Positions 1-11,650 of a DNA stretch of 39,939 nt are shown piece after piece; position 1 is the stretch's first letter, and the number at the start of each line of letters is the position of its first letter. This DNA is from Purshia tridentata (Eukaryota; Streptophyta; Magnoliopsida; Rosales; Rosaceae). The stretch is taken from assembly GCA_003254885.1 (NCBI GenBank), contig QANT01004023.1, forward strand, positions 1-39,939, given 5' to 3'. The notes under the pieces are model-generated. The model was not told the DNA's origin. It was given only the letters and a program-made list of their open reading frames with translations, and ran no database searches. The translations under genes and the position numbers were made by a program.

Positions 1-1065
1 CATAGGGTCTAGGTCTAAATCAATAATTTAATAATGTACAAAGATCTGTCATGCATAGACATCATGATCCACTGTTTTATTAAACAAATCAATTAAGACT
101 GAATAATAATTGATATATGGGAAAAGGAGACCGTGGGAATTGAATCAAGATTCAAGAGACAAATATATTATAATTATAATATGTTCAATCTCAATCTCAT
201 CACCTCGTCACCTTCGAATAAAATACAGACATTTTATAATGTAATTAAGTTATAATTTTTCACTTATATATATAGTTATATTGGGATGGATTATTAATAT
301 TTGGATTAATTATAAATAAATTATAAAAATTTTCACATACTTAATTATTGAGTAGATTAAGTTTAGTGCTAAAATTTCATTCGCACGTAGTCAACAATGC
401 GTTGATTTCTTTCTCAATTAAGGAAGCATTGCTTAGACTTTAGACTCGGATGAGAAAGATAATACAATTAGTGGCATATACAGGAGTAGTTTCACTTCAC
501 TTCCAAGTGTTAAAGTCAAATAATTATAATCAAATCGTCTAATTAATAATGTAATCCGGCGCGCCCATACAGAAATTTGACTGCTAAAAGTGAGACCACC
601 TATGACCTACCCACTCATCACCATCCGAGATTTTCAAAAACGCTGCCGTTCTACTGCTAAGTGCAATCCAAGCTTTCAACATATAAAAGGCATAATACAA
701 AATTTACCTTATAATTTTAATTTCATATTGTTAGCTTGTACTTTATTTTTATTTTTTTGGCCAGGTTAGCTTGTACTTTATACGTACGTAAAGTTATTGA
801 TTTAGAATGATTTAATAATTATTTTAATGAAATTTACTCTTCTAAATTCAATTCTTATTTTTTTAAACTATTAACGGTAAATATACTAATAACGGATGAA
901 GTCCAAGAAACTAAAGGGTTAATGGGCCTGTTCCAGGCGACATATTTAGTAATCCACTCTTCATTTTCAACTAGTCAGTTGTCAACTTGTCACATAAAGG
1001 CAGAAATCAAAGGCAGCATAGCGGGAACCCCTCCGCGAAACGCAGGCAACGCCGCCGAAACGGTA
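1..1065. other. AT-rich spacer upstream of the HhH-protein gene
   Basis: No coding sequence is supported here. The stretch is strongly AT-rich with many short A/T runs. A 16-bp direct repeat (gttagcttgtacttta) occurs at 730-745 and 765-780 with a T-rich gap between the copies. The promoter and 5' leader of the following gene presumably lie at the right end, where base composition becomes more balanced from about position 1000. No clear TATA box was identified. Confidence 0.6.
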
Positions 1066-2672
1066 ATGGAATTTGAGTGCCCTACTCTGAGTCTCTGGAG
1101 AGAAGCCCTCTTCAGTTACTCGTCCCGCATGGAGTCCCTCAACAAACCCGATTTGGTTTCTCTCGACGACTTTTACCGCAACCACCTCCCGCCTCTTCTC
1201 CACCAGCGAAACCCTAACCCCTTCATCACCACCTCGGAGCTCTCGCACCTCATGCGCTGGAAGCTCACACGTGGAAAATGGCGGTACTCCCTCTCTCTCT
1301 CTCACACACATTGCTTCCTTGTATAATATAATGCATATTGTGTGTAACTGTGTGAATATGGATGTTATTGAAGACTGAATATCTGTATGTGAAATTGTGA
1401 ATCTTAGGCCGCGGCTGTTGGATTTCGTTTCGGCTTTGGATGAAGATGTGGTGAAATCGACGTCGCAAAAGGCCTTTCAGTCACTTCCTGATATCTCAAA
1501 GGCTGTCTCTGAGCTCACGGTGCTCAAAGGCGTCGGTCCGGCCACAGCCTCAGCTGTTCTGGCAGCTTACGCCCCCGACTTGGCGCCCTTTATGTCCGAC
1601 GAGGTGATTTAATTTGGGATTTGGATATTGATTTTTAGTTTATTGCTTGTGATTTGAGTAATTATTAATTAATTCTCATTAATTTTAAACTGCTCTTCAT
1701 TTTTGTCTGGTGAAAGGCTATGGAGGCAGCTCTGGGTAACTCCAAGGACTATTCACTAAAGCAGTATCTATTATTCGCAAACAAGTTACAGCAGAAGGCC
1801 AAGGTCAGTCAATTTCTTCAACAGTTGAAAGAATGATTAAAAGAGTTTACATTTCATACATAAGATTGATCATAGATTCATAACTAATCTCAAACTAAGC
1901 ATATATCCTAATTAATAACTGCGCTGGCAGTCAGTCCACCAGACTGTTTGCTGGCTTGAGAGCCGTTGGATGAATCTTGTGGCCATACTCCATTAGGTTC
2001 TCTTTTACAGGATTTGTGTAGCTTGGAAATTTACATGATGACTGCAAGTATATAACACATATGCATACCGTAGCCTGTAGGGCAAAAATTCTAGGGTTGG
2101 ATGGTCGTATATGCCTCCCTCTCTATCTACCCATCATATATGGCTCACCTGATGTGGGTTGATTATGAGAGGGGGCGTGTACTCCCTGCCAACTGGAGAT
2201 CTTCTCAGGGCCAATTTGCCATCCTCATGACCATTAGAAACTGCTATCATTGTAATTCTAGGCATTCTTGATGATGTCTGAGTGTAGCTTTTCCTTCCTT
2301 CTTATTAATTTGTCATCATCTTAAGTGTACCCACTTTGTAAATTCTGATCCTTTTTATTTTGATGGTGTTAACCAGAACAAACTTTTTATTATCTAAACT
2401 AATTGAACATTACATGTAAGTGCCTTGTATTATGTCAATCGAACATACAAGCTAGTAGTCAAACTTATAAAGCTTTCCTCTTTCATGGATAAGTATATCT
2501 GCTTGAGGAATGTCTGCAGGAATTGAGTGCAGAAGGGGAGATCTTCACACCATCAGATGTAGAAAGGGCGCTGTGGAGTTGTGCTGTAGGGGCCAAGTTG
2601 CTATCTTCACAATCATATCCTGACCCTAAAACTGATAAAAGTAAAAACCCCAAGAGAAAGAGAAAGCGTTGA
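1066..2672 (+). CDS. Small helix-hairpin-helix protein of unknown function, 4 exons, 217 aa
   Basis: Exons join as 1066-1283, 1408-1603, 1717-1803 and 2520-2672, all with GT-AG introns; the joined length is 218 codons including TGA. The ATG at 1066 begins MEFECPTLSLWREAL. An in-frame upstream ATG at 922 exists, but the sequence before 1066 looks like leader. The clearest motif is LKGVGPATASAVLAAYAP at about residues 112-129, a helix-hairpin-helix hairpin (hxGhGxxxA) of the sort that binds DNA backbone in repair proteins. The C-terminus is strongly basic (KNPKRKRKR), a likely nuclear localisation signal. I see no catalytic Lys/Asp and no FeS cysteine cluster as found in full HhH-GPD glycosylases, and the protein is too short for one. 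A nuclear nucleic-acid-binding role is inference. The last intron (1804-2519) is much the longest. Confidence 0.85.
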
Positions 2673-3688
2673 TTTAGTGTAAGACCACATTTAACTGGCA
2701 GTGCTTGTAATTTTTAACTTTCTTCATAACTAAACTGATATGCCACGGCTTTTTCAGCTGTTCTAGCCAGTATTTAACTCATGAGTAGGCCCCCCTTTTC
2801 ACTGTATAATTATGTTGCCACCTATAAACCTTTGAACCCTAAAATTGAGTGAAGTAGTGCCTGAATTCATCTTTTAAATTCTTACTTGCTGGAGTCTGTG
2901 GAAAACCCAACTCGGTCTATTAGAGCCCATTATATATCTTTGGTCCTAGGCTCTCGTTTGAATTTTTGGACCGACTAAAAAAGTTGAGCAATACGTTAAA
3001 TTGGGCTGCAGGTGTCACGAAGTAGAGCTCTTTTATTTGGTTACAAAGAACTCAATTACTCAAATAGTGCTCAATTTGGAAGCACCTACGACCCAACTCC
3101 AATATCATGGTGCTTAAAATTTCGAACGTTTATATGGTCAATGATTCGATTTCTTCTGCTATAAAAAATAAGAAAAAAAATAAATAATTCGATCTCTTCT
3201 AATGTACAAAAGAAAAAAGTCCCAAATATAAACCAGAAAAGTTTCTTTATAGATTGGAGTTAAATAGAAGGACAATGAACTTCTGTCGGATTTTCTCTTC
3301 CACACTTGTGCAGGGCTTTTGATGTTGGCCAAGTAGTTTCTTGGAAGTTGGAACCAAATAATTCGGTTCCTAGAAACTAATTGTGTAGGTAGGTCCTAGG
3401 TAGGAAAGGGATCTCATCCTTGTTGGCTTTTACGGAAACGTAAGGACTTTCCTAAGTTATTCTTTTGTCGTCACGAAACGGCCTCTACACCAACAAAAAC
3501 GGCAGACTTCAATTCGAAAGGCCAATTACACTTCCAAAATATTTGTAGATCAAACATTTGCACCCGTGTCAACACGCTATTCGCTTCCAGGCAGGCTCTT
3601 GTCCAAACATCTCTTAAAATAAAAACCCGTCACCAAACTCCCACCACTCCCCCTTCTTGCTGCAACGGTTTCCTCAACGGCTAAACAA
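2673..3688. other. 3' flank of the HhH gene and promoter/leader of the transporter gene
   Basis: No coding region is supported. The left part should hold the 3'UTR of the preceding gene. The sequence just before the transporter ATG is C-rich and pyrimidine-rich (about 3630-3680), typical of a plant 5' leader. A TATA-like taaaataaaa lies near 3615, about 70 bp before the ATG; its role as the TATA box is a guess. Confidence 0.5.
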
Positions 3689-6432
3689 ATGGCGATTCCC
3701 TCAGCTGACCGCAAGTACCGGCGCAGCCCCCGAGCTCCCCTTCTTCCCCAGAAGCACGACGACTACGACCCCGCCCTCGAGGCCGGCTTCTCCGGCGCGT
3801 CGTTCTCCGGCGCCGTGTTCAATCTCTCGACCACGATCGTCGGAGCAGGGATCATGGCCCTGCCAGCCGCCGTGAAGCAATTGGGCCTGGTTCCGGGCCT
3901 GATTATGATCGTCTTGGGCGCCATGCTGACGGAGTCGTCCATCGACATGATCCTCAGGTTCAGCCGAGCTTCCAAGTCCGCCACGTACGCGGGTCTCGTC
4001 GGCGACGCCTTTGGTGGGCCCAGCCGGACCCTCCTCCAGCTCTGCGTCGTTGTCAACAACTTGGGCATGCTCGTCGTCTACATGATCATCATTGGTATGG
4101 AAATTATTGAAAACGCGTAACTTTTTAATTGAATTTCTGGATCAGCTGCTAAACGACGCCGTATCGTGTGGTGCTCTGCTAATGTTTCGGGACTGTGTCG
4201 GTGTTGAGTGAATCTCTAATTTGATGAATTGGGAAATTTTGGTGGTGCAGGGGATGTGCTGTCGGGGACGTGGTCGGAAGAGGTCCACCATACGGGTGTA
4301 ATGGAAGAATGGTTTGGTCAACGATGGTGGACCGCGCGCTTCTTATTGCTACTTGTCACCACGCTATTCGTTTTCGTGCCTCTCATCTCTTTCAAGCGCG
4401 TGGGTACATTCTCCCACATCTCTACTCTTTTTCTTTTTTCTTTTTTCTTTTTTTGTTTATAAATATATATATATATAATTATATTTAATGTATTACTAGC
4501 TGCTTAACCATGCAAATAGTATTGGTTCATATATTAGTGGATGTTAATTGCCATAACAAATTTTGAATTTTAGTGACTGATTTGTGTACGTACATATTCT
4601 TATTATCTTGGTGATGCTAGATTCATTGAGATACACATCAGCATTGTCAGTTGGTTTGGCCGTTGTATTCGTGGCGATAACGGCAGGAGTAGCAATCATT
4701 AAGTTGATGGATGGAAGCATTGGATTTCCACGTTTGATGCCCGAGCTCGTTGACCAGGCATCGTTTTGGAAACTTTTCACTACCATTCCCATTCTAGTCA
4801 CCGCCTATATCTGCCACCATAATAGTAAGGATTACAAACTAAATCCTGCTTCATTTTAGTTTTATAGTCTCTGTTATTGAATTTTTTCATTAAAGTATGA
4901 ATTCTATCTCTTCAAAAACATTGGAGACTGACATAGTGACATAATTGAACTCCATATGTAGATTTGATATTAATCTTGTAATATGAAAATGATATCGCTT
5001 CATTAAATCTGGTAAAAGGGAGTGGTTTCAGAGATTGTTTGGTAGACGTCATGCATATATATTCTGAACTTTCTTTGTAAAAATGCGTATATGACTTGAT
5101 ATTTTTCTCATTAAAGATGCAATAAAAGAAATACGGTGGAGTTCTTATGGTTGAATTCATCCCATATAATTTAACATCAATTTCCATTCCATCTTAACGT
5201 GCCATTCAAATGAAAAAGCAGCATAATCACAGGTTATCTCACGAACTACTTGAGTTAGCAACTACAGCTCAAGCTTATAGAGTGATTCAGTGGATGGTCT
5301 TTGCTTAATTTAACAGTTTATTCTTTTAGCTCATTAGTTTTTGGTTTTAATGTACTTGCAGTTCACCCAATAGAGAATGAACTAATAGACCCCACGCAAA
5401 TGAAGTCGATAGTACGAGCATCACTTACATTTTGTTCAGCTGTTTACATTGTTACCAGCTTCTTTAGTTTTCTTCTCTTTGGGGATCAAACAATGGATGA
5501 TGTACTGGCAAATTTTGATGGCGATCTTGGAATTCCGTATAGCTCATTTCTTGACGATATTGTTAGGGTGAGCTATGGCATCCACCTGATGCTTGTTTTC
5601 CCCATTGTATTTTTCTCCCTTCGCCTCAATTTAGATGGTCTTCTCTTTCCCTATGCCATTCCTATTGCATTTGACAATCGAAGATTCTACTCAGTAACTG
5701 CAGCTCTCATGGGTTTTATTTTTCTGGGAGCCAATTTTGTGCCTAGTATTTGGGATGCGTTTCAGTTCACAGGTGCTACAGCTGCCATCTCAGTTGGTTT
5801 CGTATTTCCAGCTGCCATTGCGCTTAGGTAAGCAACAGTGACTAAAATAAACTTGTTATATCATACTGCTATAGCTGATTTGGGACTCAACAAAATGCTC
5901 TGTTGCCTCTCAGATTCTAGAGTTAATTGGAAGTGGCTAGTTCATAACTATGACTTACAATTCTTAGCTTTTTATATTTAATAGCTTGCGTATTTGCAAT
6001 GTCAAATAAATAAAAGGGAAGGTGATGGCCTAGTATGAATGGTTGAAGAACATTGATAGTATTGTATGTAGAAAAAAGGATACAAGAAGCTAGTATTGGT
6101 AGTTAAGATGAGGCTTTGTTGAGTCAAATATGTTTTATCTGCTGCCCAAATTCTAATAAATGAGGTTGGTAGAAGTGTTAAGAAAAAAACTCCTTGCTTT
6201 GACTTGAAGTTAAAAGCCATGCCTTCCTCCTCTTCTTATTGTGTCAACTGTCAACTGTCAAATAATGAACATTCCATCTATGCTGTTATGCAGGGACACT
6301 CATGGAATTGCATCAAAGAAAGACAAGCTAGTAGCATGGGTGATGATCCTTTTAGCACTCTTCTCAAGCACAGCGGCCATCTCCAGTGATATTTACAGCA
6401 TTTTCAGTCGTGAGAAACAAGTTGGAAGCTGA
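3689..6432 (+). CDS. AVT6: AVT6-type amino acid transporter, 5 exons, 455 aa
   Basis: Exons join as 3689-4094, 4251-4403, 4621-4824, 5362-5827 and 6294-6432, giving 456 codons including TGA. The protein belongs to the plant AVT6 branch of the amino acid/auxin permease family, related to animal SLC38 (SNAT). These carriers have about 11 membrane spans and move neutral or acidic amino acids across vacuolar or other endomembranes. Seen directly: a short hydrophilic N-terminus, then the family signature GAVFNLSTTIVGAGIMALP at about residues 35-53, hydrophobic segments throughout, and HPIENEL right after the exon 3/4 junction. The ATG context (aaacaaATGgcg) is good and the length is normal. Exon 1 is visibly G+C-rich while exons 4-5 are AT-rich. 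The junction codon at residue 255 is ATT (Ile), where I recall Val in relatives. Which AVT6 member (A-E) is not resolved, nor is the membrane used. Confidence 0.93.
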
Positions 6433-6823
6433 CATACAATGACTAATATCAAATTGTTTTCTTCTTTTTAAATTTTTGGTTAATTACTCTTTGTTATCCA
6501 CTTAATTTCTACTCAGCGCAGTTTTACAATATTTTCATCAGAATTAGAGTTGATGTTCTTTATTTTGAAATCTTGAAATTTAAAGCACCACCTGTTAAAA
6601 TGTTCTACTGATAACCAATTTTGATAGAAAAATTTGAGCTTTCACTCATTATCTGCATACTGTTCATGTAACTGCTCATTTGAGTTACCTTACCTTTTAA
6701 CTTTTCATTTTTTTTTTTGTCGAACACCTTTTCACTTTCAACATGAGGCTTCATAAGTCTAGTAATCTTTGATCCATTAAAAAAAAGCTATGGTTAGTTT
6801 TGTCATGTAACTCATGTTCTTAC

Positions 6824-6885
6824 AGAGGCCGAACTTAAGAGTGACTAAGAGGGGCCACGACCCTTGCAAACTTTTTAAAAATAAA
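6824..6885. mobile_element. Possible end of a degenerate DNA transposon
   Basis: The stretch starting cagaggccgaacttaag, continuing with a G-rich block (gaggggccacgaccc) and then ttttaaaaataaaaattc, resembles terminal regions of plant hAT-like non-autonomous elements as I remember them. I could not find the opposite terminal repeat or a target-site duplication, so this is only a suggestion of old repeat DNA. Confidence 0.25.
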
Positions 6886-7734
6886 AATTCAATATAAGCT
6901 GTAGAATATCAACGTGTTGAGCATATTTGTTGTCTGTAATTACATATGTTTTATCTTCTATTTTATTATTTTTGTGAGCATTAAATCAAATGTTACTTAA
7001 CTCAAACTTTACAGCATCATTTAAATATTTATTCTTTATGGTTATTGGTAATATAAGTTTATAAATTTTTTTTTTTTGCATTTAATTGATCGTTTTTTTT
7101 TTTAAGACTGATTTGAACCCAATTATTTTGTATCTTATTCTTATCCCAACTTTTTGGGTGTAATTTTTCCCCCACATTTATACTTGAAAGAAACTACAAC
7201 CATGCATGGATCAATTTTTTATTATAGTTTCCTTTGTTTTAAAAACCATACTTTCAAAGCCCAAATTTTCAAATAAAACCCTCAAAGAACTAGGTATTAC
7301 ACAAAGAGTCACAGACTATAATGATTAGTGCAACACATGTGTAAAAAATAGTATTCCAACAATAAAATTTTAACATGCTCATAATAAATAAATGCTAATT
7401 GTAAATATCTATATGAATTCACAAAATTTTTATGAATATATTTGGGTGTAATGTCATTCAAAGAATGTGTACCATTCATCCTAATTATATGAGGATTTAA
7501 TATATGTAAATGTACATAAACTTAACAATTTCATACTAATTTTTTTAATATAATAATAGAAAGAGTTAAAGAAAAACAACTTTTATGACACAATTGAAAT
7601 TATTTGGTAAGATATTGGTGAGAATTAAATATTTACGTTTCGGCTCCTAAACATATAATTTTGTCTCATTCCTTGTGTTCTTATATTACATTATGTGGAA
7701 AGACCTCCTTCCTTGTGTTCTTCAAAACACAGAA

Positions 7735-7820
7735 AAGAAGATTCACCACAAGTTGTAAATGCCATCGTGAAAACATAGGGAAGAAGATTTGCCCTAAGTT
7801 GTAATCGACACCGTGAACAT
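7735..7820. repeat. Imperfect tandem duplication, period about 46 bp
   Basis: Two adjacent copies are visible: 7735-7776 (aagaagattcaccacaagtt...) and about 7781-7820 (gaagaagatttgccctaagtt...). They share the order aagaagatt, aagttgtaa, then cgtgaa..cat, with several substitutions. Function is unknown; it looks like simple local duplication in spacer DNA. Confidence 0.6.
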
Positions 7821-9228
7821 TTGTTCCACCATAGCCATAACCGCCTTCATCGTCACCCTTGTTTTGCTCTTCCATCTTTGCTCACGTGCTTGATTTGCAA
7901 GTAATATTGGTATGGGGTTCGTGCTTGTATTTGATTTGGATGTGGTTTGGATTTCACACTCGTAGGGTCTTTTAGTTGACGACCATGGGCGGGCATGGTC
8001 ATAGTGGTAGTCTAGGAACTGGTGTTGGCCATGAGGCCTTTTCAATAGTTGTTACATATGTCTTAGGTAAATACTAGTCCAGGACTTGGCTTTCTCTGTG
8101 TTCTTCCATGTGTTCTTATATAATTTGAGTTTTTCGTGTGTCATTGATGTTGTAATAGGAACAAAAGTGATGACGGGTAGTTTAGTTTAGTCTGTCCATT
8201 TGTCAATTGTTGTTGACCGGGAAAAATGCATCAGATGACTTTGGTTAAATCATTTTGTATAGCATATGGCGCAAAGGTAGTGCTCTTTTCCCTTTATATC
8301 CACCTAGTGGAATAGCAAATGTTGAGTAATTTTTTATAATTAAATTGTGAATTTGAATTACATAATTTAGTAATAATTTACATAATTAACGATGCAGACT
8401 ATTCTATATTAGAGCTGTTGACTATTAAATTTTTGAATCATTAATTATCTTATATTTTTCTTCTCTTCTTTATTATGTTGTCACTTGTTATGTAGGTTTG
8501 TTGCAATTAGCAACTCTATGGCCTATTGGTCTTCAACCACTTAAATAGATGTTCTAGTTGATTGACTGGTCGGCTGTTTTATGAACATTTTAAATTTGGT
8601 TTAGTAAAATTTATTAGTCAATAAAATATGTGTGCATGATGTTATAAGTTTATAAATCATAACTGGGGTAATGTGATCGGTTTCCAGAAGGATGATTATT
8701 GACTACAACTAATTGATATAGTAACCATATAAGGAAATACTTTATTAGTTATTCAGTTAATACCCATAAATTTGATGCATGATTGGCACCACACAAACGG
8801 TACGTGTTGAACGATGAAGACGACCTTTGTTGGAATATTATATTCAAAATTAGACAACAAAGTCATCTTCAACAACCAATATGATGGACATGAAAAGAAT
8901 GAGACAACAAAGTGTTGGTGGACGACAATAAGGACCATTTTGGAGGAGTGCTGTAAAAAATTTGAGCACGGTAATTCTTGTCAAAAGCTGTAGTAAAATA
9001 AAACTCTTTCCAACTCTTGAAAAATGCTCTGGTACTGTACTGTAATCTATGATTGAGATGTTCACGAAACTTTACTTCAAAATTACACAAAAATGGGTAC
9101 AATCAAATACATGTCCCTTGTCCCAATGGTACTTGTGGTTGAGTATTTTACAGCTTCCATTTAACATTTTAACCAGAATCCAATGTTTTGATCCAACTAT
9201 AGTATGTATGAATGATATGATGGCTTTA

Positions 9229-9259
9229 CCATGCATGCATCATACAAGCGCATGCATGG
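9229..9259. repeat. Perfect 10-bp inverted repeat with RY-type CATGCATG cores
   Basis: The arm CCATGCATGC (9229-9238) pairs perfectly with GCATGCATGG (9250-9259) across an 11-nt loop. Each arm carries CATGCATG, the RY element bound by plant B3-domain seed regulators. It lies about 5.5 kb from the nearest downstream start codon, so a regulatory role is only a possibility. Confidence 0.55.
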
Positions 9260-11154
9260 CTGACCATATATTATATGCCATGTGTCATAAGTCCATGACC
9301 AATTAATTATTTGATGAATAGTATGATGACTTGACCCTCGTGCCACTCTAGGAATATTCCATTTCTTAGTACCATGAAAAAAATTAATGTTCCAAATCAT
9401 TTAGACCTTTTCCATATGTTGGAGCTTAATTTCTCAAGCGAATAAATTAATCAACATATTTATGCTTGGGTGTGAGACAGTTGAATTTTTTTATAGTTAA
9501 ATAAATTCATACAACAAAAATGACATGAGAAGACATGGACATTGAAATTTATAATGGTAGTTGCCTCATTTCCATCTACAGCAATAATGATAATGAACTT
9601 GACCTGTGTTTATATCCTCACAAGTCCTTAAAGAACAAAGATGGAATGAGAAGACATGGACAGCATATTCACTAAAAAGGCCCAAAGACCAGCAGGTCCA
9701 GCACATCTGCAATGCATAATTGGATGATTTTCAAAACAATTTTAAACCAATTAGAAAGACATGTCAATTCCTGAGAATAGAAACCAATTAAGACTCATTT
9801 TTTTCAATGCAACCAATTTGTACCTCTTTCCCTTTTCTTTCTTATATCATATTCATACTTTTGCATATGTCATTTGGACACACACACACATTTCCTTTTG
9901 AATTTTCTTTCTTCTTTAAAGTGGGTCAGCTTCCCATTTTTGTTTTCAATAAAATTTTAATTATTCGACAAACCATTTGAAGTTAAAAGCAATCTGAGGT
10001 GAATTGTGTCCAGTTTTAAAGAAAAAATTTATGTGTCCAGTCTATAATTGAGTATATAATAATATGTGAATGTGGATTGAAGTTGATTTAATTGACTAAA
10101 AATAAAAGCTCTTTTCTACATATTTGAGTTCGAACTATATTTCTTTCTAATAAAAATAATAAAAATATGTGAAGAAATATTGTGATAATGTAGATGTGTA
10201 TATATATATTACATGCAAGTTTTTCTCAATACTAAAAATACTAATAATTCTTTTATTTTTTAAATCCCAACTACTGTAATATTTGTTTATTTTAAAATCA
10301 CTATAATATATGATAGATTGGTCAAGATTGAAGATTTATCATTGTTCACACAAAGTTTATATAATAAAAATTTTCGTTATTCAATAGTGCTTAATCATTA
10401 ATGTATTTTTTTTCCATTGTGTGGTGATTAAAGAATTAAAAAGCTCAGTGTCGGTTTGTGTCTTTGTGCTGATGCATATGATGTAAGAAGACACATGGCT
10501 ACAAGTTACATATCATTGTGATATAATATAGCTACTAACATGAATTATCCATAGTTTATAGGATTCCTTCTTCTAAATTTGCTATGGGCCGCCATTTGGA
10601 CCACTAATTATGGTCGCTAAACACTAATTGTGGATTAAGAGCGGTGCACTTTGATCCCACACCTATCACGTAAACCCTTGACTAGATAATAAAGATGCCA
10701 CATGGACCTACATGTCCTATTTTTATATTTTTATACTTTGTTTTTAATTTGTTGCTGGACGAGAAAGAGGACGAGGACAAAGACTTGAACACTTTGTAAA
10801 TTCTGTATGTTCCTCTGGAAAAGGTCGAAAATCAAAAGCAATCATCTGGAGGAGCTGTCATCCACAAATTTATATCATTGCTATTCCAAAGCCAAAATGT
10901 ACTATACACTATACACTCAAATACCAGTTAAGCTACACAGTATACTTTTTTTTTATTTTTTATGATAATTCTAAGTTTCTAACTTGTTAGTTGTTACTTG
11001 TTAGACCCATCCACCTTAACTTAAGCAGTTAAGCTAACTCAAGAGCTTGGCAATTTTTGCTGTCACTCACTACTAGTTACTTAGTTAGTCACTAGTCACT
11101 ACTCATTAATCAAATTCAAAGGTTTATTTATTCAAAACCAAAAACGTTTTCACA

Positions 11155-11650
11155 AGAAGTGGGTGGGATGACGTGTGAAGGAGCCGGAAATTGCGCTCAG
11201 ACAGCTGCGTGGCACGCCAGTCACAACCGCCTGTGGTGGCCAGCCTGTTCATGTTCGCCAAGGACCACCGCCCTCCACGTGTCTCATCCTCCGGTCACAT
11301 GCGGTTTGTGATCCTACGTGTCATGAATCGACGGACTCCTCGTCAATGTCTTGTCTGAATATAACCAAAATGTCTCAATTTCGGTGAGTGGTCAAAATGT
11401 CAGTTTCACCCCTTATCCTGTCCCACTGGTATCAGTATGTATGTAATGTATGCACTCTGTCCCAGTCAGCTTCTGCCAGACTTTTTTTCAGTTTTTTAGT
11501 TTTTAAATTTTGAAATGGAAAATTCCGCTCTCAGCCTCTCGCTTTACTCACATGCCTACAAATGAAAATTTGTTAAAGTGCGGTCGATCAGCATAGACTC
11601 TTGTGCTTACTGTTGGCAAAGCCAAATCCCGATCATCCACGTGTACAGTC
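11155..11650. promoter_or_regulatory. G+C-richer block with clustered ACGT-core (G-box/ABRE-like) sites
   Basis: Within AT-rich spacer, about 11155-11345 is noticeably G+C-rich. It contains TGACGTGT (11169-11176), CACGTG (11276-11281, in context ccacgtgtc) and ACGTGTCA (11316-11323); a further CACGTG lies at 11638-11643. ACGT-core elements are bound by bZIP (ABF/ABI5) and bHLH/PIF factors, and several close together are typical of ABA or light responsive promoters. It sits about 3.1-3.6 kb upstream of the CSLC12-like start codon. It could be a distal regulatory module, the promoter of an unrecognised noncoding transcript, or a gene remnant. Open frames here (11175-11387, 11578-11832) show no recognisable domain. 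Confidence 0.4.

Larger units (their letters stand above)
6433..11154. other. Long AT-rich spacer without supported genes
   Basis: This contains the 3'UTR of the transporter and then AT-rich DNA with poly(T)/poly(A) runs (for example near 6710, 7065 and 7095). Short open frames at 7681-8045 and 8753-9400 have no recognisable domains and no start or codon support. Items inside are listed separately: a transposon-end-like stretch near 6824, a tandem duplication near 7735 and a hairpin at 9229-9259. A 17-bp direct repeat (atgagaagacatggaca) lies at 9525-9541 and 9646-9662. Confidence 0.6.

Noticed and set aside
3763..4068. Antisense 101-codon frame opposite AVT6 exon 1
   Set aside because: It mirrors the G+C-rich coding strand; the sense product is a recognised transporter and the antisense product has no domain.
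7681..8045. Overlapping minus-strand frames as a possible small gene
   Set aside because: No domain, no splice-supported extension, and the sequence includes a local tandem duplication.
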